This document shows positions 56,092-64,000 of a DNA stretch of 64,000 nucleotides, one piece after another (within the stretch, counting starts at the first letter, position 1; every line of letters begins with the position of its first letter). The notes beneath the pieces were generated by a model. It saw only the letters and a list, made by a program, of their open reading frames with translations. It ran no database searches and was not told where the DNA came from. The stretch is from Polaromonas vacuolata (GTDB lineage: Bacteria; Pseudomonadota; Gammaproteobacteria; Burkholderiales; Burkholderiaceae_C): the NCBI RefSeq assembly GCF_012584515.1, contig NZ_CP051461.1, forward strand, positions 3,219,501 through 3,283,500, read 5' to 3'. The position numbers and the translations under genes are program-made.

Positions 56092-57096
56092 TTACTTGGC
56101 CACAGCTTCTGACAGACGACGACCAAGCGAGATGCCGTACGGCGCCGGACGGGCCAGTAATACAGGGTCAGCCGATGCCATGATGCCGTTTGGTAGCGCC
56201 AACGGATTGAAGGTCAAATTCTTACATGCGCCGTCCAGGCCTGGCTCGACTTTGTCAATCACTAGCGTGCCAGCGGTCAGCACAGGACGGCTGTCAGGCC
56301 ACTGCAGTGTTGGGTCAACCAGTTGATCGTTAGCCTCGGCAAGTTGCAACTTAAAGGCAAAAGACACCGGCGCAAGCGCCACGCGTTTGCGCAATTCATC
56401 GGCTAAAAAATCATCTGGCATAGTCTTGAGTTGCTCTTCAGTCAAGCCTAGAGTGCCCGCATCAGGCACGAACTGCCAACGTACAAATTGACTTTCTTTT
56501 TTAGCATTGACCAGCTCAAACGCATTAACGCCCCAGTACCCAACCTGGCCGTAGCTGGCAGGAATCGGTGCTTTGGCCAAGTACGCGCCCTGACGCAATG
56601 TGTCAGGATTGGCATCGCTAAAGGCCTTGAGCTTGGCCGCATCCGGCTTACCGGTGGCCGGGTCAGGACTGCGGGCCTGAATAAAGGGCACGAAGTGCTC
56701 TGGTTTACTGACGAAGTAGACCGGCGCCGAGATGTTGGCAGTCATCCAAATATCGCCCGTGCTAGGCGTTAACTGCAGGGCAAGACCCCGCACGGAGCGC
56801 GCCTTGTCGTTAGCCTTTGGACTCGTACCACCGACTGAAAAACGGGCAACAACTGGGACTTTTTCACCACTAAAAACCGTTGCTGACGACAAGTTGCGCG
56901 CCACTGTATTACCGACAAAATAACCACTGGCGCAAACGCCTTTAGCCTGCGCGCGGCGAAACATAGCTTGTTTTCCCGCTAAACCTTCCAGCGCGTTAAC
57001 CTGGGCTTCGGGCATAGAAACTTGAGCCTGAATCGGGGCACTTAAGCTAACGCCAACAGCGGCTAAAGCAACAACAGTCCACAACATTTTTGACAT
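56092..57096 (-). CDS. Catalase-related (SrpA-like) periplasmic peroxidase with altered distal residue
   Basis: A 334-residue member of the small catalase-related peroxidase family. A signal peptide (cleavage after IQA near residue 24) precedes the catalase fold: RAQAKGVCASGYF, VARFSVGG, VRGLALQL, then the proximal heme motif R316-P-A-P-Y320 (RxxxY). In ordinary members the motif is HAKG with the distal catalytic His; here the codon is CAG, giving Q50 in RAQAKG. The proximal Tyr is intact, so heme may still bind. Peroxidase activity is doubtful or changed. Terminated by a strong hairpin. Confidence 0.85.
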   Translation of the reverse strand: MSKMLWTVVALAAVGVSLSAPIQAQVSMPEAQVNALEGLAGKQAMFRRAQAKGVCASGYFVGNTVARNLSSATVFSGEKVPVVARFSVGGTSPKANDKARSVRGLALQLTPSTGDIWMTANISAPVYFVSKPEHFVPFIQARSPDPATGKPDAAKLKAFSDANPDTLRQGAYLAKAPIPASYGQVGYWGVNAFELVNAKKESQFVRWQFVPDAGTLGLTEEQLKTMPDDFLADELRKRVALAPVSFAFKLQLAEANDQLVDPTLQWPDSRPVLTAGTLVIDKVEPGLDGACKNLTFNPLALPNGIMASADPVLLARPAPYGISLGRRLSEAVAK

Positions 57097-57391
57097 GAAG
57101 ATATCCTTTTAAATTAAAACTAGCCAAATCGAAAACAAAGTTTTTACAAATTAATTATTTGAAAATTTGGAGAAAAATTTAACTGACTTTAAAAAAAATT
57201 TACCAAACTTTGACGTAATGTTGCTTGAGCTTAACGTGAAAACTGTCGACGTAACTTTAATATTTTTCGATCAAATACAAAATAATTTTTTTACTTTGTT
57301 GTCACTTTAATTTGCGCAGAAATTAAAGCCATTAACCAAATCTAAAGCATTAAAAATACTGCGCTATAAACCAAAGCGCAGTATTTTCTTG
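57097..57391. other. AT-rich promoter region of the catalase-like gene
   Basis: About 295 bases between the peroxidase start and the IS30 left end without a gene. It is strongly AT-rich; no OxyR or other operator was recognised. Confidence 0.35.
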
Positions 57392-57446
57392 ATTGGCGGA
57401 TTCAAGCTTGAAGTGCAACAGGGTGTTAGTTGGACTTTAACTCTTC

Positions 57447-58535
57447 GGCGGATTCAAGCTTGAAGTGCAACCGTATGCTGATAGGACTCTAACTGTTCCA
57501 TAAAAACCTGATGCGGCGTTCGATACCCTAAACATTTTCTAGGACGATGATTGAGCCTGTGCATCGCTAAAGCAATGTCATCGTCGGTGATGCAATTAAA
57601 GCGCATCCCCTTTGGGAAAAACTGGCGAATCAAACCGTTCATATTCTCGTTCGCCCCACGCTCCCACGAGGCGTATGGATGGGCGAAAAAGAAATCTGCA
57701 CTCAGCGCAGAAGCTATTCGTTCATGCTGGGCAAATTCCTTGCCGTTATCAGTCGTGAGAGTGTGCACGCAATGAGCGAACGGTTTGAGTAAAGTGATTA
57801 ACGCGTCCCCTACGGCTTGCGCTGTTTTGAATGGCACGTGGAAAATTATTGAATAGCGAGAGACACGCTCATTAATCGTCACTAGTGCTTGCTTCTGCCC
57901 GGCACCAATCACCAGATCAGCCTCCCAGTCGCCAAAGCGCGCACGCTCAAGCACGATGTCGGGTCGCAGTTCTATTGAGACCTGGCGAGAGATGGTGCCG
58001 CGCCGTTCACGGCCACTGCTGCGTTTTTTTCGCGTCTTCTGGCAACGCAGTGTTTTATGCAAGGTGCCGCCCGCGCGTTTGTCAGCGTAGATGTACTGGT
58101 AAATGCTCTCATAGCTAACACCGGGTTGGTGGCTAGCTTCGAGGTGGCCGCTGATTTGCTCGGGGCTCCAAGCCTCAGCCAACTTTTCCTCCACTACAGC
58201 CCATGTCGAGTCAGCAACTCTAGGACTATTGGCGCAGGCAAGTCTACGTTCTTGGGCTTTGTCATTTGCCTGCTTAGGGCGATAGCCTCGTAGACCGCGG
58301 TTACGACGCAACTCACGGCTGATGCTCGATTTATCACGGTCCATCATTTTTGCAATTTCACTTTGATTGAAGTTTGCTTTGACGAGGATTGCAATCTGGT
58401 AACGTTCGTCACGGGTGAGGTGTGTGTAAATCATTCTGGGCAACTTTGACTTGGTAGTCGGGAAGCTTGGATGCTCTCACATCTCACCCACCCGTACGGT
58501 TAATTTCAAAGTTGCACTTCAGACTTGAATCCGCG
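57447..58535 (-). mobile_element. IS30-family element B, inserted in element A
   Basis: A complete 1089-bp copy. The inverted repeats (57448-57471 and 58511-58534) share GCGGATTCAAG and GAAGTGCAAC around a 3-base variable centre, 22 of 24 matching. TTC flanks it on both sides (57444-57446 and 58536-58538), a 3-bp target duplication cut from element A. It encodes an apparently intact transposase. Confidence 0.88.
57454..58434 (-). CDS. IS30-family transposase (element B, intact)
   Basis: A 326-residue transposase. The N-terminal HTH (HLTRDERYQIAILVKANFNQ, then SEIAKMMDRDKSSISRELRRN) binds the ends; the DDE core has FGDWEADLVIGAG, LTTDNGKEFAQHE and ANENMNGLIRQFFPKG. The reading frame ends inside the left inverted repeat. 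The ATG at 58434 is used; a TTG three codons earlier is possible. It is almost identical to the second copy except near the C-terminus and a few substitutions. Confidence 0.92.
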   Translation of the reverse strand: MIYTHLTRDERYQIAILVKANFNQSEIAKMMDRDKSSISRELRRNRGLRGYRPKQANDKAQERRLACANSPRVADSTWAVVEEKLAEAWSPEQISGHLEASHQPGVSYESIYQYIYADKRAGGTLHKTLRCQKTRKKRSSGRERRGTISRQVSIELRPDIVLERARFGDWEADLVIGAGQKQALVTINERVSRYSIIFHVPFKTAQAVGDALITLLKPFAHCVHTLTTDNGKEFAQHERIASALSADFFFAHPYASWERGANENMNGLIRQFFPKGMRFNCITDDDIALAMHRLNHRPRKCLGYRTPHQVFMEQLESYQHTVALQA

Positions 58536-59474
58536 TTCCATAAAAACCTGATGCGGTGTTCGATACCCCAAACATTTTCTAGGACGATGATTGAGCCTGT
58601 GCATCGCTAAAGCAATGTCATCGTCGGTGATGCAATTAAAGCGCATCCCCTTTGGGAAAAACTGGCGAATCAAACCGTTCATATTCTCGTTTGCCCCACG
58701 CTCCCACGAGGCGTATGGATGGGCGAAAAAGAAATCTGCACTCAGCGCAGAAGCTATTCGTTCATGCTGAGAAAATTCCTTGCCGTTATCTGTCGTGAGT
58801 GTGTGCACGCAATGAGCGAATGGTTTAAGTAAAGTGATTAACGCGTCCCCTACGGCTTGCGCTGTTTTGAATGGCACGTGGAAAATTATTGAATACCGAG
58901 AGACACGCTCGTTAATCGTCACTAGGGCTTGCTTCTGCCCGGCACCAATCACCAGATCAGCCTCCCAGTCGCCAAAGCGCGCACGCTCAAGCACGATGGC
59001 GGGTCGCAGTTCTATTGAGACCTGGCGAGAGATGGTGCCGCGCCGTTCACGGCCGCTGCTGCGTTTTTTTCGCGTCTTCTGGCAACGCAGTGTTTTATGC
59101 AAGCTGCCGCCCGCGCGTTTGTCAGCGTAGATGTACTGGTAAATGCTCTCATAGCTAACACCGGGTTGGCATCGAGCTTCGAGGTGGCCGCTGATTTGTT
59201 CGGGGCTCCAAGCCTCAGCCAACTTTTCCTCCACTACAGCCCATGTCGAGTCAGCAACTCTAGGACTGTTGGCGCAGGCAAGTCTACGTTCTTGGGCTTT
59301 GTCATTTGCCTGCTTAGGGCGATAGCCTCGTAGACCGCGGTTACGACGCAACTCACGGCTGATGCTCGATTTATCACGGTCCATCATTTTTGCAATTTCA
59401 CTTTGATTGAAGTTTGCTTTGGCGAGGATTGCAATCTGGTAACGTTCGTCACGGGTGAGGTGTGTGTAAATCAT
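58506..59474 (-). CDS. IS30-family transposase (element A, C-terminus replaced)
   Basis: A 322-residue transposase of the same IS with intact HTH and DDE motifs (FGDWEADLVIGAG, LTTDNGKEFSQHE). Because element B entered codon 3' sequence, the natural end (MEELKSN, reconstructed from 57432-57446 plus 58539 onward) is replaced by MERGFKSEVQL, read from the inverted repeat of element B. Only the last few residues are affected, so it may still work. Confidence 0.85.
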   Translation of the reverse strand: MIYTHLTRDERYQIAILAKANFNQSEIAKMMDRDKSSISRELRRNRGLRGYRPKQANDKAQERRLACANSPRVADSTWAVVEEKLAEAWSPEQISGHLEARCQPGVSYESIYQYIYADKRAGGSLHKTLRCQKTRKKRSSGRERRGTISRQVSIELRPAIVLERARFGDWEADLVIGAGQKQALVTINERVSRYSIIFHVPFKTAQAVGDALITLLKPFAHCVHTLTTDNGKEFSQHERIASALSADFFFAHPYASWERGANENMNGLIRQFFPKGMRFNCITDDDIALAMHRLNHRPRKCLGYRTPHQVFMERGFKSEVQL

Positions 59475-59613
59475 TCTGGGCAACTTTGACTTGGTGGTCG
59501 GGAAGCTTGGATGCTCTCACATCTCACCCACCCGTCCGGTTAGTTTCAAAGTTGCACTTCAGACTTGAATCCGCGATTTCTAAAAATGCGTTTGCGATGG
59601 TGGCAAGTCGTCT

Positions 59614-59656
59614 TTAATTACCCGTTGGTAGAACTTAAATTACCCGTTGGTAAAAC
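59614..59656. repeat. Tandem near-duplication at the 3' end of the hupE-like gene
   Basis: TTAATTACCCGTTGGTAGAAC and TTAAATTACCCGTTGGTAAAAC-like units (about 21 bp each) lie head to tail; the right unit encodes the last codons of the HupE/UreJ-like gene, the left one repeats them after the stop. Confidence 0.55.
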
Positions 59657-60915
59657 CACCAACTAGCCAACAAGATCAAAAGGCCAGAACCTCCGCGCAC
59701 CACCACTGGCGCATACCAGCTACGGTTTAACAGTGGCTGCGACACCAGCACCCAAGCGCTAACAGCAATTAACTGACCCGCCTCTACGCCCAAGTTAAAG
59801 CCGGCTAACGCCCACGGTAGCAAACCGGTGGGTGCAGCAGCTTCTAACATCAAGCCGGCAAAACCATAACCGTGGATCATGCCGAACAGCAATGCCAACA
59901 CATCAACACGAATCCAAGGTACAGGCCTTATGTTGAGCAAAGCCGTTACTGCGATAGTGACGGCAATCATGGGTTCGACCCAACTTGGCGAGGCGCTTGT
60001 TAGCCCCAGTGTTGCCAGTATTAAAGTAATCGAGTGGCCTATAGTAAAAGCCGTTATCGTGAACAGCAAGGTGCGCCAAACATTGCGCACAGAAGCTGTC
60101 GAATGCAGCAACACGCGCGGCTTTTCCCCACCTGGCCAGCGCAGCAATAATTGCAAAGGCAATACCAGCGCTAACAAAAATGCCAGATGGTCATAGCCCT
60201 CTAGTAGGTGGTGCACACCCAATAAAAAATAATCTTTTAACGTTGACCACTGACTGGAATTGGCCAGTGCGGCGCCAGCGCTTAGATTAGGGCTTTGATT
60301 AATATTTGCACCGGATGTGGCCGCTGCGCTGTCAAGCGCAGGACTGAGCAGCACGCTGCTCGCTTGCAGTGGCGATGCAGTACTTAAAAAGTCTTTACCG
60401 CTGATTTTTCCGGCCAACAGCAGTCGGTGATTGGCATCTTGCGCAGCAAGTAGCGTGTATTTAAATGCCACTGGTTGCGTCAGTGCGCAATTGGCAAGCG
60501 CAGTCGCGCGTATGTATGCGCCGTCGCTGCGGCGCTCAACACCAGCAGCTTTCCAATCGAGTGAGCAGTCAGTATTGCCAGTGCTTGATTTATCTAACTG
60601 AGCAGTCTGATTAAAAAGCGTCAACACATCCGGCATCACGGCCTTGAGCTCTCCCCAACTCACCTTGCCGTCGCTGTTGGCGTCTAAAGGCAGCACGGCA
60701 TCCAAATCTTTGATCGCTACCGACAGTGTGAAAGACAAGCTGCGGGTGTCGCCTTGGCTGGCTTGCTCGAGCTGTTGAACATCGAGATAGGCATCACTGC
60801 CCTTATGCGCCCAAGCCGCTGAAGTACTTAGTAAACCGAGCAACAACACGCTGCGGCAATGACGAGAAAAACGGGTCAACATGGTCTGGCTTCTTAGTTT
60901 TGTAAATCTAATCAT
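59635..60915 (-). CDS. HupE/UreJ-family membrane protein with EF-hand-like loop
   Basis: About 426 residues. A signal sequence (SVLLLGLLSTSAAWA) and a periplasmic domain of roughly 200 residues precede a C-terminal membrane part with HHLLEGYDHLAFLLALVL, FTIGHSITLILATLGL and FGMIHGYGFAGLML, the HupE/UreJ_2 pattern (metal-related permeases). The periplasmic domain contains DANSDGKVSWGE, a textbook EF-hand loop spacing, so calcium binding is possible. Its ATG overlaps the TPR gene stop (TGATG). Co-occurrence with a DUF4331 gene suggests a shared function that is still unknown. Confidence 0.85.
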   Translation of the reverse strand: MIRFTKLRSQTMLTRFSRHCRSVLLLGLLSTSAAWAHKGSDAYLDVQQLEQASQGDTRSLSFTLSVAIKDLDAVLPLDANSDGKVSWGELKAVMPDVLTLFNQTAQLDKSSTGNTDCSLDWKAAGVERRSDGAYIRATALANCALTQPVAFKYTLLAAQDANHRLLLAGKISGKDFLSTASPLQASSVLLSPALDSAAATSGANINQSPNLSAGAALANSSQWSTLKDYFLLGVHHLLEGYDHLAFLLALVLPLQLLLRWPGGEKPRVLLHSTASVRNVWRTLLFTITAFTIGHSITLILATLGLTSASPSWVEPMIAVTIAVTALLNIRPVPWIRVDVLALLFGMIHGYGFAGLMLEAAAPTGLLPWALAGFNLGVEAGQLIAVSAWVLVSQPLLNRSWYAPVVVRGGSGLLILLASWWFYQRVI

Positions 60916-62120
60916 CACGAAGCGGCCTTGCTTAAGAGACCAGTTATTCGATTATCTTTTAAGCCGGTTGCGCGTAGCTGCGCGCTCAGCGCATTCTGCG
61001 CTGCGCTGTCTTTAGTTTGCGCCGCACTTGCGAGCGCTATCCACCAATCGATCGGCTCTTTTTGTAATTGCAAATTTTTTGTAGCGATCTTTAGCGCGCT
61101 AGCCGCATCGTCGTCAAGCCAGAGTGCTGTCAGAGCTAATTCACGGCCGTGCAGATAAGGGTCATCACCGCGGCGCACCAACTCTGCAACCCGCTCAGTG
61201 AGCAGGCTGCGAATGGCCTTCCAGCGCTCATCACCCATGCGTTTGTAGGCAGTGGCGCGGCGCAGCAATACCGCGTCCGTCTCGGGCGCTTTTTCTAACG
61301 CAGTCAGGGCTTTTTGGTTATTGCCCCCGCGCAGTAAAAAATCACTGAGTGCAATTGATGTGTATAAATCTGATTCCAGCGCCAGAGAGTTTTCGAAAGC
61401 ACGCCCTGCAGCCGGCAGGCTTCCCGCACGCTCTTGGCTTTCCGCCAGCAATCCCAGTAACCAGCTGCGTTGGCCACTGTCTAATGATCGGTCTATCAAG
61501 GCTTGCAAGCCTGTTGCGGCCTCGCTTTGTCGGCCTTGCAAAGACTCAGTCTCAAGTCGGCAGGCTTGGGCATGCAGACCTTGACCGGCAAGCGCTACTG
61601 AATCGCACGCTTTAAGCGCATCCGGGTAGCGGCCAGATAAACGCTCTAGCGCCGCCAAATTTAACCAGCCTTGCGCACTATCCGGTGCTCGCACCAGTGC
61701 TGCTGTGAGAGTCTTACGGGAGGCATCAAATTCATGCCGACCTTGCTGCACCGTGGCTTGCAATACGGCCAGCTCGGTCGGTGCATCCGGCTTATCCCAC
61801 CAAGCGCCAAGCACTGCCTGTGCACGACCCCAGTAGCGGGTGTCACCGGTTTGGCGAGCGATAGTTATATCTTGCCTGGCTTGCAGCACGGCGGCGGCGG
61901 GCGAGATTTTTTTACTCGCTGCGGCGGCTGTAGAACCTGCATTGACTCGTGCGGGACGGGCTTGGGTAATGCCGGGCAAAACTTCGAGCACCTCGTCATC
62001 GCGACCCGGCGTTAACAAGCTAACGGCGACGGCATTCAAACCCGTAGATAGCAGCGAAAAAGCTAAAAGCCATCGAAGAGAAATGGAAAAACGAGAATTC
62101 ATAAAGTGGTATTTCAACAT
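60915..62120 (-). CDS. Exported tetratricopeptide-repeat protein
   Basis: A 401-residue protein. After a membrane/signal segment (SLRWLLAFSLLSTGLNAVAV) come repeated helix pairs of TPR type (for example APDSAQGWLNLAALERLSGR, ALTALEKAPETDAVLLRRATAYKRMGDE). TPR proteins hold partners together; none is identified. The start at 62120 follows GAGAAG; an ATG six codons later is also possible. It is coupled by TGATG to the HupE-like gene and separated from the preceding lipoprotein gene by a strong terminator. Confidence 0.8.
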   Translation of the reverse strand: MLKYHFMNSRFSISLRWLLAFSLLSTGLNAVAVSLLTPGRDDEVLEVLPGITQARPARVNAGSTAAAASKKISPAAAVLQARQDITIARQTGDTRYWGRAQAVLGAWWDKPDAPTELAVLQATVQQGRHEFDASRKTLTAALVRAPDSAQGWLNLAALERLSGRYPDALKACDSVALAGQGLHAQACRLETESLQGRQSEAATGLQALIDRSLDSGQRSWLLGLLAESQERAGSLPAAGRAFENSLALESDLYTSIALSDFLLRGGNNQKALTALEKAPETDAVLLRRATAYKRMGDERWKAIRSLLTERVAELVRRGDDPYLHGRELALTALWLDDDAASALKIATKNLQLQKEPIDWWIALASAAQTKDSAAQNALSAQLRATGLKDNRITGLLSKAAS

Positions 62121-62169
62121 TTTCTTCTCAGCTCAAAGCCAGTGAGAAATTTAAGAACAAAAAATTTAG

Positions 62170-62209
62170 GCAAAAGAAAAGCCGGACGTTAGTATCACCA
62201 ACGACCGGC
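62170..62209 (-). terminator. Intrinsic terminator between the lipoprotein and TPR genes
   Basis: On the minus strand GCCGGTCGTT and AACGTCCGGC form a 10-bp stem with one mismatch and a 9-base loop, followed by TTTTCTTTT. It should stop most transcription coming from the DUF4331 and lipoprotein genes before the TPR-HupE pair. Confidence 0.75.
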
Positions 62210-62247
62210 CTGACTGCTTTGACACTACATCAAAACCTTGGTAAAGC

Positions 62248-62487
62248 TTACTGCGGCGTAGGTGACGCCGTCTCAGAAGTCACCAAATTGAGGTTATTAA
62301 CATCAACCGCTTGCACCGTCTCACTGGTGTTAGCAATCAACCCATTCATAAAGTTGATTAAAGCCGAGAGTGACTGACCGATATCAGCAGCGATACCGCC
62401 ACCGCCGCCACCACCACCGCAACCTGCTAACACGACGGTTGCTAGCAATATACCGGCGAGGCATTTTTTACTAGATATTTGCATCAT
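62248..62487 (-). CDS. Small lipoprotein with glycine run
   Basis: A 79-residue protein: a short signal (LAGILLATVVLAGC) ending in a lipobox LAGC, then a run of Gly after the lipidated Cys, then a helical segment (IGQSLSALINFMNGLIANT) and an acidic-polar tail. AAAGGA lies 5 bases before the ATG. It follows the DUF4331 gene by 33 bp and is likely co-transcribed. The family was not recognised. Confidence 0.7.
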   Translation of the reverse strand: MMQISSKKCLAGILLATVVLAGCGGGGGGGGIAADIGQSLSALINFMNGLIANTSETVQAVDVNNLNLVTSETASPTPQ

Positions 62488-62520
62488 TTATTCCTTTGCA
62501 ATTTATGGTGAGCCTAAAAC

Positions 62521-64000
62521 TTACTGCGAACCACTGTTAGGCGTGTTCAGGTAAGGAAAGCTGGTGAGAAACCGCACATTAGCCTGATCTACACCGTCAT
62601 GGATGTTGGCGGCATTAGGCAAACCGTTAGATGCAGTAGTAGCCATCAAAGTGGACAGTGCAGTTGCATCGCACTTGGAAGTGAGTGACGGTACGTTAGG
62701 CACTGAGTTCAGCTTCAAACCATCGCCGGAACCATTGATCGCGCACAAGCCACCGACCATTGCAACCAATGCAATATCAACAACGTCGTCTTTTGGACGG
62801 CGACCGTTTGGAAAGCCTGCATTGTCTGTACCGCCTGGTGTCAGTGCATTACCAGCAACACCCAAACGATTTTGGTTAGCGAATGGCACTGGCGCTACGG
62901 CCAGATTCAAACGCAACATTTCTGACGGGGTTGGATTTGCTGGCTTGTTAACGCCGGTAATACCAGTCAGGAAAGTCGTAACCAAATCGGTACGTGGCAA
63001 GTTCTTAGGCGCGACATCCGCACCCAAGACAACGCTCAGAAGCGCTGGCAGAGTCGGATTAGTCACGTAGTTAAGAAACTGACCGTCGTCCTTTGGCATA
63101 GAGGCGTTGAACTTGTCTTTGTCTGGCAAGCCAATCACCAACTCATTAATCAAAGGGTTACCCAAACGCGATACCTGAGTCCAAGCACCACCGACTTTAG
63201 AGCCATTGGTATTGCCAGCACCAGGTGCTGGATTGATCAGCTGCGCTTGACGCACGCTGGCAGTTGTCCAGCCACCGATAACGGTCTCATTGCCGGCAGT
63301 CAAACAGCCCTTATTCACTTCCATCGCGATACTGGTGACGTTTAATTTTTGAATATCATTATTTCCACCACCGCCACCAGCGATGTCTTTTTGGGCCGGA
63401 TCTAACAAGATACCCGCTGGCGCATTGACTAAGTCGAACACCACGCCGAGGTTAACGGCAAAACCTTCAGCGCGTTGACCGACAAATATCTTGGCTTGAT
63501 CCATACCGGCTGGGCAGCCAGGAATGGTGACGGTGTGAATGTGCTTGGCGGCATAGCCAGCATAGTCAGCAATGGTTTTGCTACCGATATTGTCAACCGG
63601 CTTTTCAAAGGTAGTGCTCAGGCCAGACGTTTTAAATACGTCTTGCGCTACACCAGTGCGGCGATCGCCGCGCACGACTTTGACCGTATAAGTTTCGTTA
63701 ACGTTAAGGTTAGCGTCATTAAGATTAGACACTGCGCCGGCTTGAATCAGTGGAATAGCCACTTGTTTAGAGCCGATTGGCAGGGCAATCGACTTCAGAG
63801 TGTTTTTAAAGCGAAACTGAAAAGTCAGGTGTTCTTTGGCGTCGCCCACGTTGTCGAGATTAATCTCATACAGCGCGTTAGGATCCATTTGGAAATAGTT
63901 AGGGCCGCCGTACGGAGCTTGCAGCGGCTGGTAGTTGGCGATCAAAGTCACGAAATCAGAACGACCACCGGTGCCATTAGCTGCAACACCTTCGTAACTG
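62521..64000 (-). CDS. DUF4331-family protein (5' end beyond the window)
   Basis: At least 493 residues of a DUF4331 protein. VTLIANYQPLQAPYGGPNY and YEINLDNVGDAKEHLTFQFRF are the conserved N-terminal part; the frame continues upstream through SYEGVAANGTGG to the window edge, so the start lies outside. The C-terminal part contains FPYLNTPN and GFPNGRRPKDDVVDI, usual for the family. DUF4331 proteins are exported and of unknown function; the linked lipoprotein, TPR and HupE-like genes recur with them. Confidence 0.88.
   Translation of the reverse strand, partial: SYEGVAANGTGGRSDFVTLIANYQPLQAPYGGPNYFQMDPNALYEINLDNVGDAKEHLTFQFRFKNTLKSIALPIGSKQVAIPLIQAGAVSNLNDANLNVNETYTVKVVRGDRRTGVAQDVFKTSGLSTTFEKPVDNIGSKTIADYAGYAAKHIHTVTIPGCPAGMDQAKIFVGQRAEGFAVNLGVVFDLVNAPAGILLDPAQKDIAGGGGGNNDIQKLNVTSIAMEVNKGCLTAGNETVIGGWTTASVRQAQLINPAPGAGNTNGSKVGGAWTQVSRLGNPLINELVIGLPDKDKFNASMPKDDGQFLNYVTNPTLPALLSVVLGADVAPKNLPRTDLVTTFLTGITGVNKPANPTPSEMLRLNLAVAPVPFANQNRLGVAGNALTPGGTDNAGFPNGRRPKDDVVDIALVAMVGGLCAINGSGDGLKLNSVPNVPSLTSKCDATALSTLMATTASNGLPNAANIHDGVDQANVRFLTSFPYLNTPNSGSQ

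Larger units (their letters stand above)
57395..59575 (-). mobile_element. IS30-family element A, split by a second copy
   Basis: The outer copy has its left inverted repeat at 57396-57419 and its right one at 59551-59574 and is flanked by ATT/ATT. Its body is interrupted by element B after 52 bp from the left end. Joining 57395-57446 with 58539-59575 gives 1089 bp, the same length as element B. Confidence 0.85.
57392..59578. repeat. Target-site duplication of outer IS30 element (ATT)
   Basis: ATT at 57392-57394 and ATT at 59576-59578 flank the outer element exactly. A 3-bp duplication fits the IS30 family. Confidence 0.65.

Overview
The window looks like chromosomal DNA of a betaproteobacterium of the order Burkholderiales, probably Comamonadaceae. 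The inference rests on gene content: a Bug/TctC-type solute receptor, a CO-dehydrogenase-like molybdenum hydroxylase pair with a Tat signal, a DUF6279 lipoprotein, and the order fau - lytic transglycosylase - NDUFA9-like epimerase - GST - cca. No rRNA, tRNA or CRISPR array was recognised.

Layout. 0.1-1.1 kb: a RhuM-Fic protein. 1.2-4.9 kb: a sugar-acid-type locus (Bug receptor, IlvD/Edd dehydratase, FCD GntR regulator). 4.9-8.2 kb: a minus-strand run of queC, an FAH-family hydrolase, a MazG-like pyrophosphatase and a PanE-like reductase. 8.3-18 kb: a chemoreceptor, a decayed gene, an SDR plus acetamidase pair, chrA, brnT-brnA, and a molybdenum hydroxylase pair. 18.3-28.5 kb: an alpha/beta hydrolase, DUF411 protein, AI-2E-family permease, then a copper/silver efflux operon (small Cys-rich protein, TolC-like protein, CusB with a fused CusF domain, CusA) and a tiny Met-rich membrane protein. 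28.7-33.2 kb: a SOUL protein and an accessory island holding a compact three-gene operon (TIGR04255-like protein, HTH protein with an N-terminal hydrophobic helix, and a protein of unknown family) between remnants of a tyrosine recombinase and an AlbA_2-type ATP-binding protein. 33.2-48.5 kb: mostly housekeeping (glmS, lrp, glmU, gntK-like, fau, slt, NDUFA9-like, GST, cca) interrupted by a CueR-controlled cassette (cueR-copA divergent from copZ-DUF305). 48.5-59.6 kb: a plastic, AT-richer region with two paralogous proteins of about 870-880 residues, an ISL3 transposase pseudogene, a catalase-like peroxidase with an altered active site, and two nested IS30 elements. 59.6-64 kb: a minus-strand DUF4331 / lipoprotein / TPR / HupE-UreJ-like cluster that runs off the right edge.

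The best candidates for something undescribed are these. First, the paired proteins at 49.0-54.5 kb: each has a low-complexity N-terminus with a coding microsatellite, 7 or 8 tandem helical repeats of almost invariably 46 residues, and a shared C-terminal domain. They look like alpha-solenoid, possibly host-directed, proteins. Second, the three-gene operon at 29.7-32.0 kb, which has the layout of an accessory (possibly defence) module. Other points are a perfect palindrome overlapping the lrp start codon, 19-bp-spacer CueR promoters on both sides of the copper cassette, and a nested IS30 insertion readable down to both 3-bp target duplications. All functional statements come from reading motifs; no database search was run.
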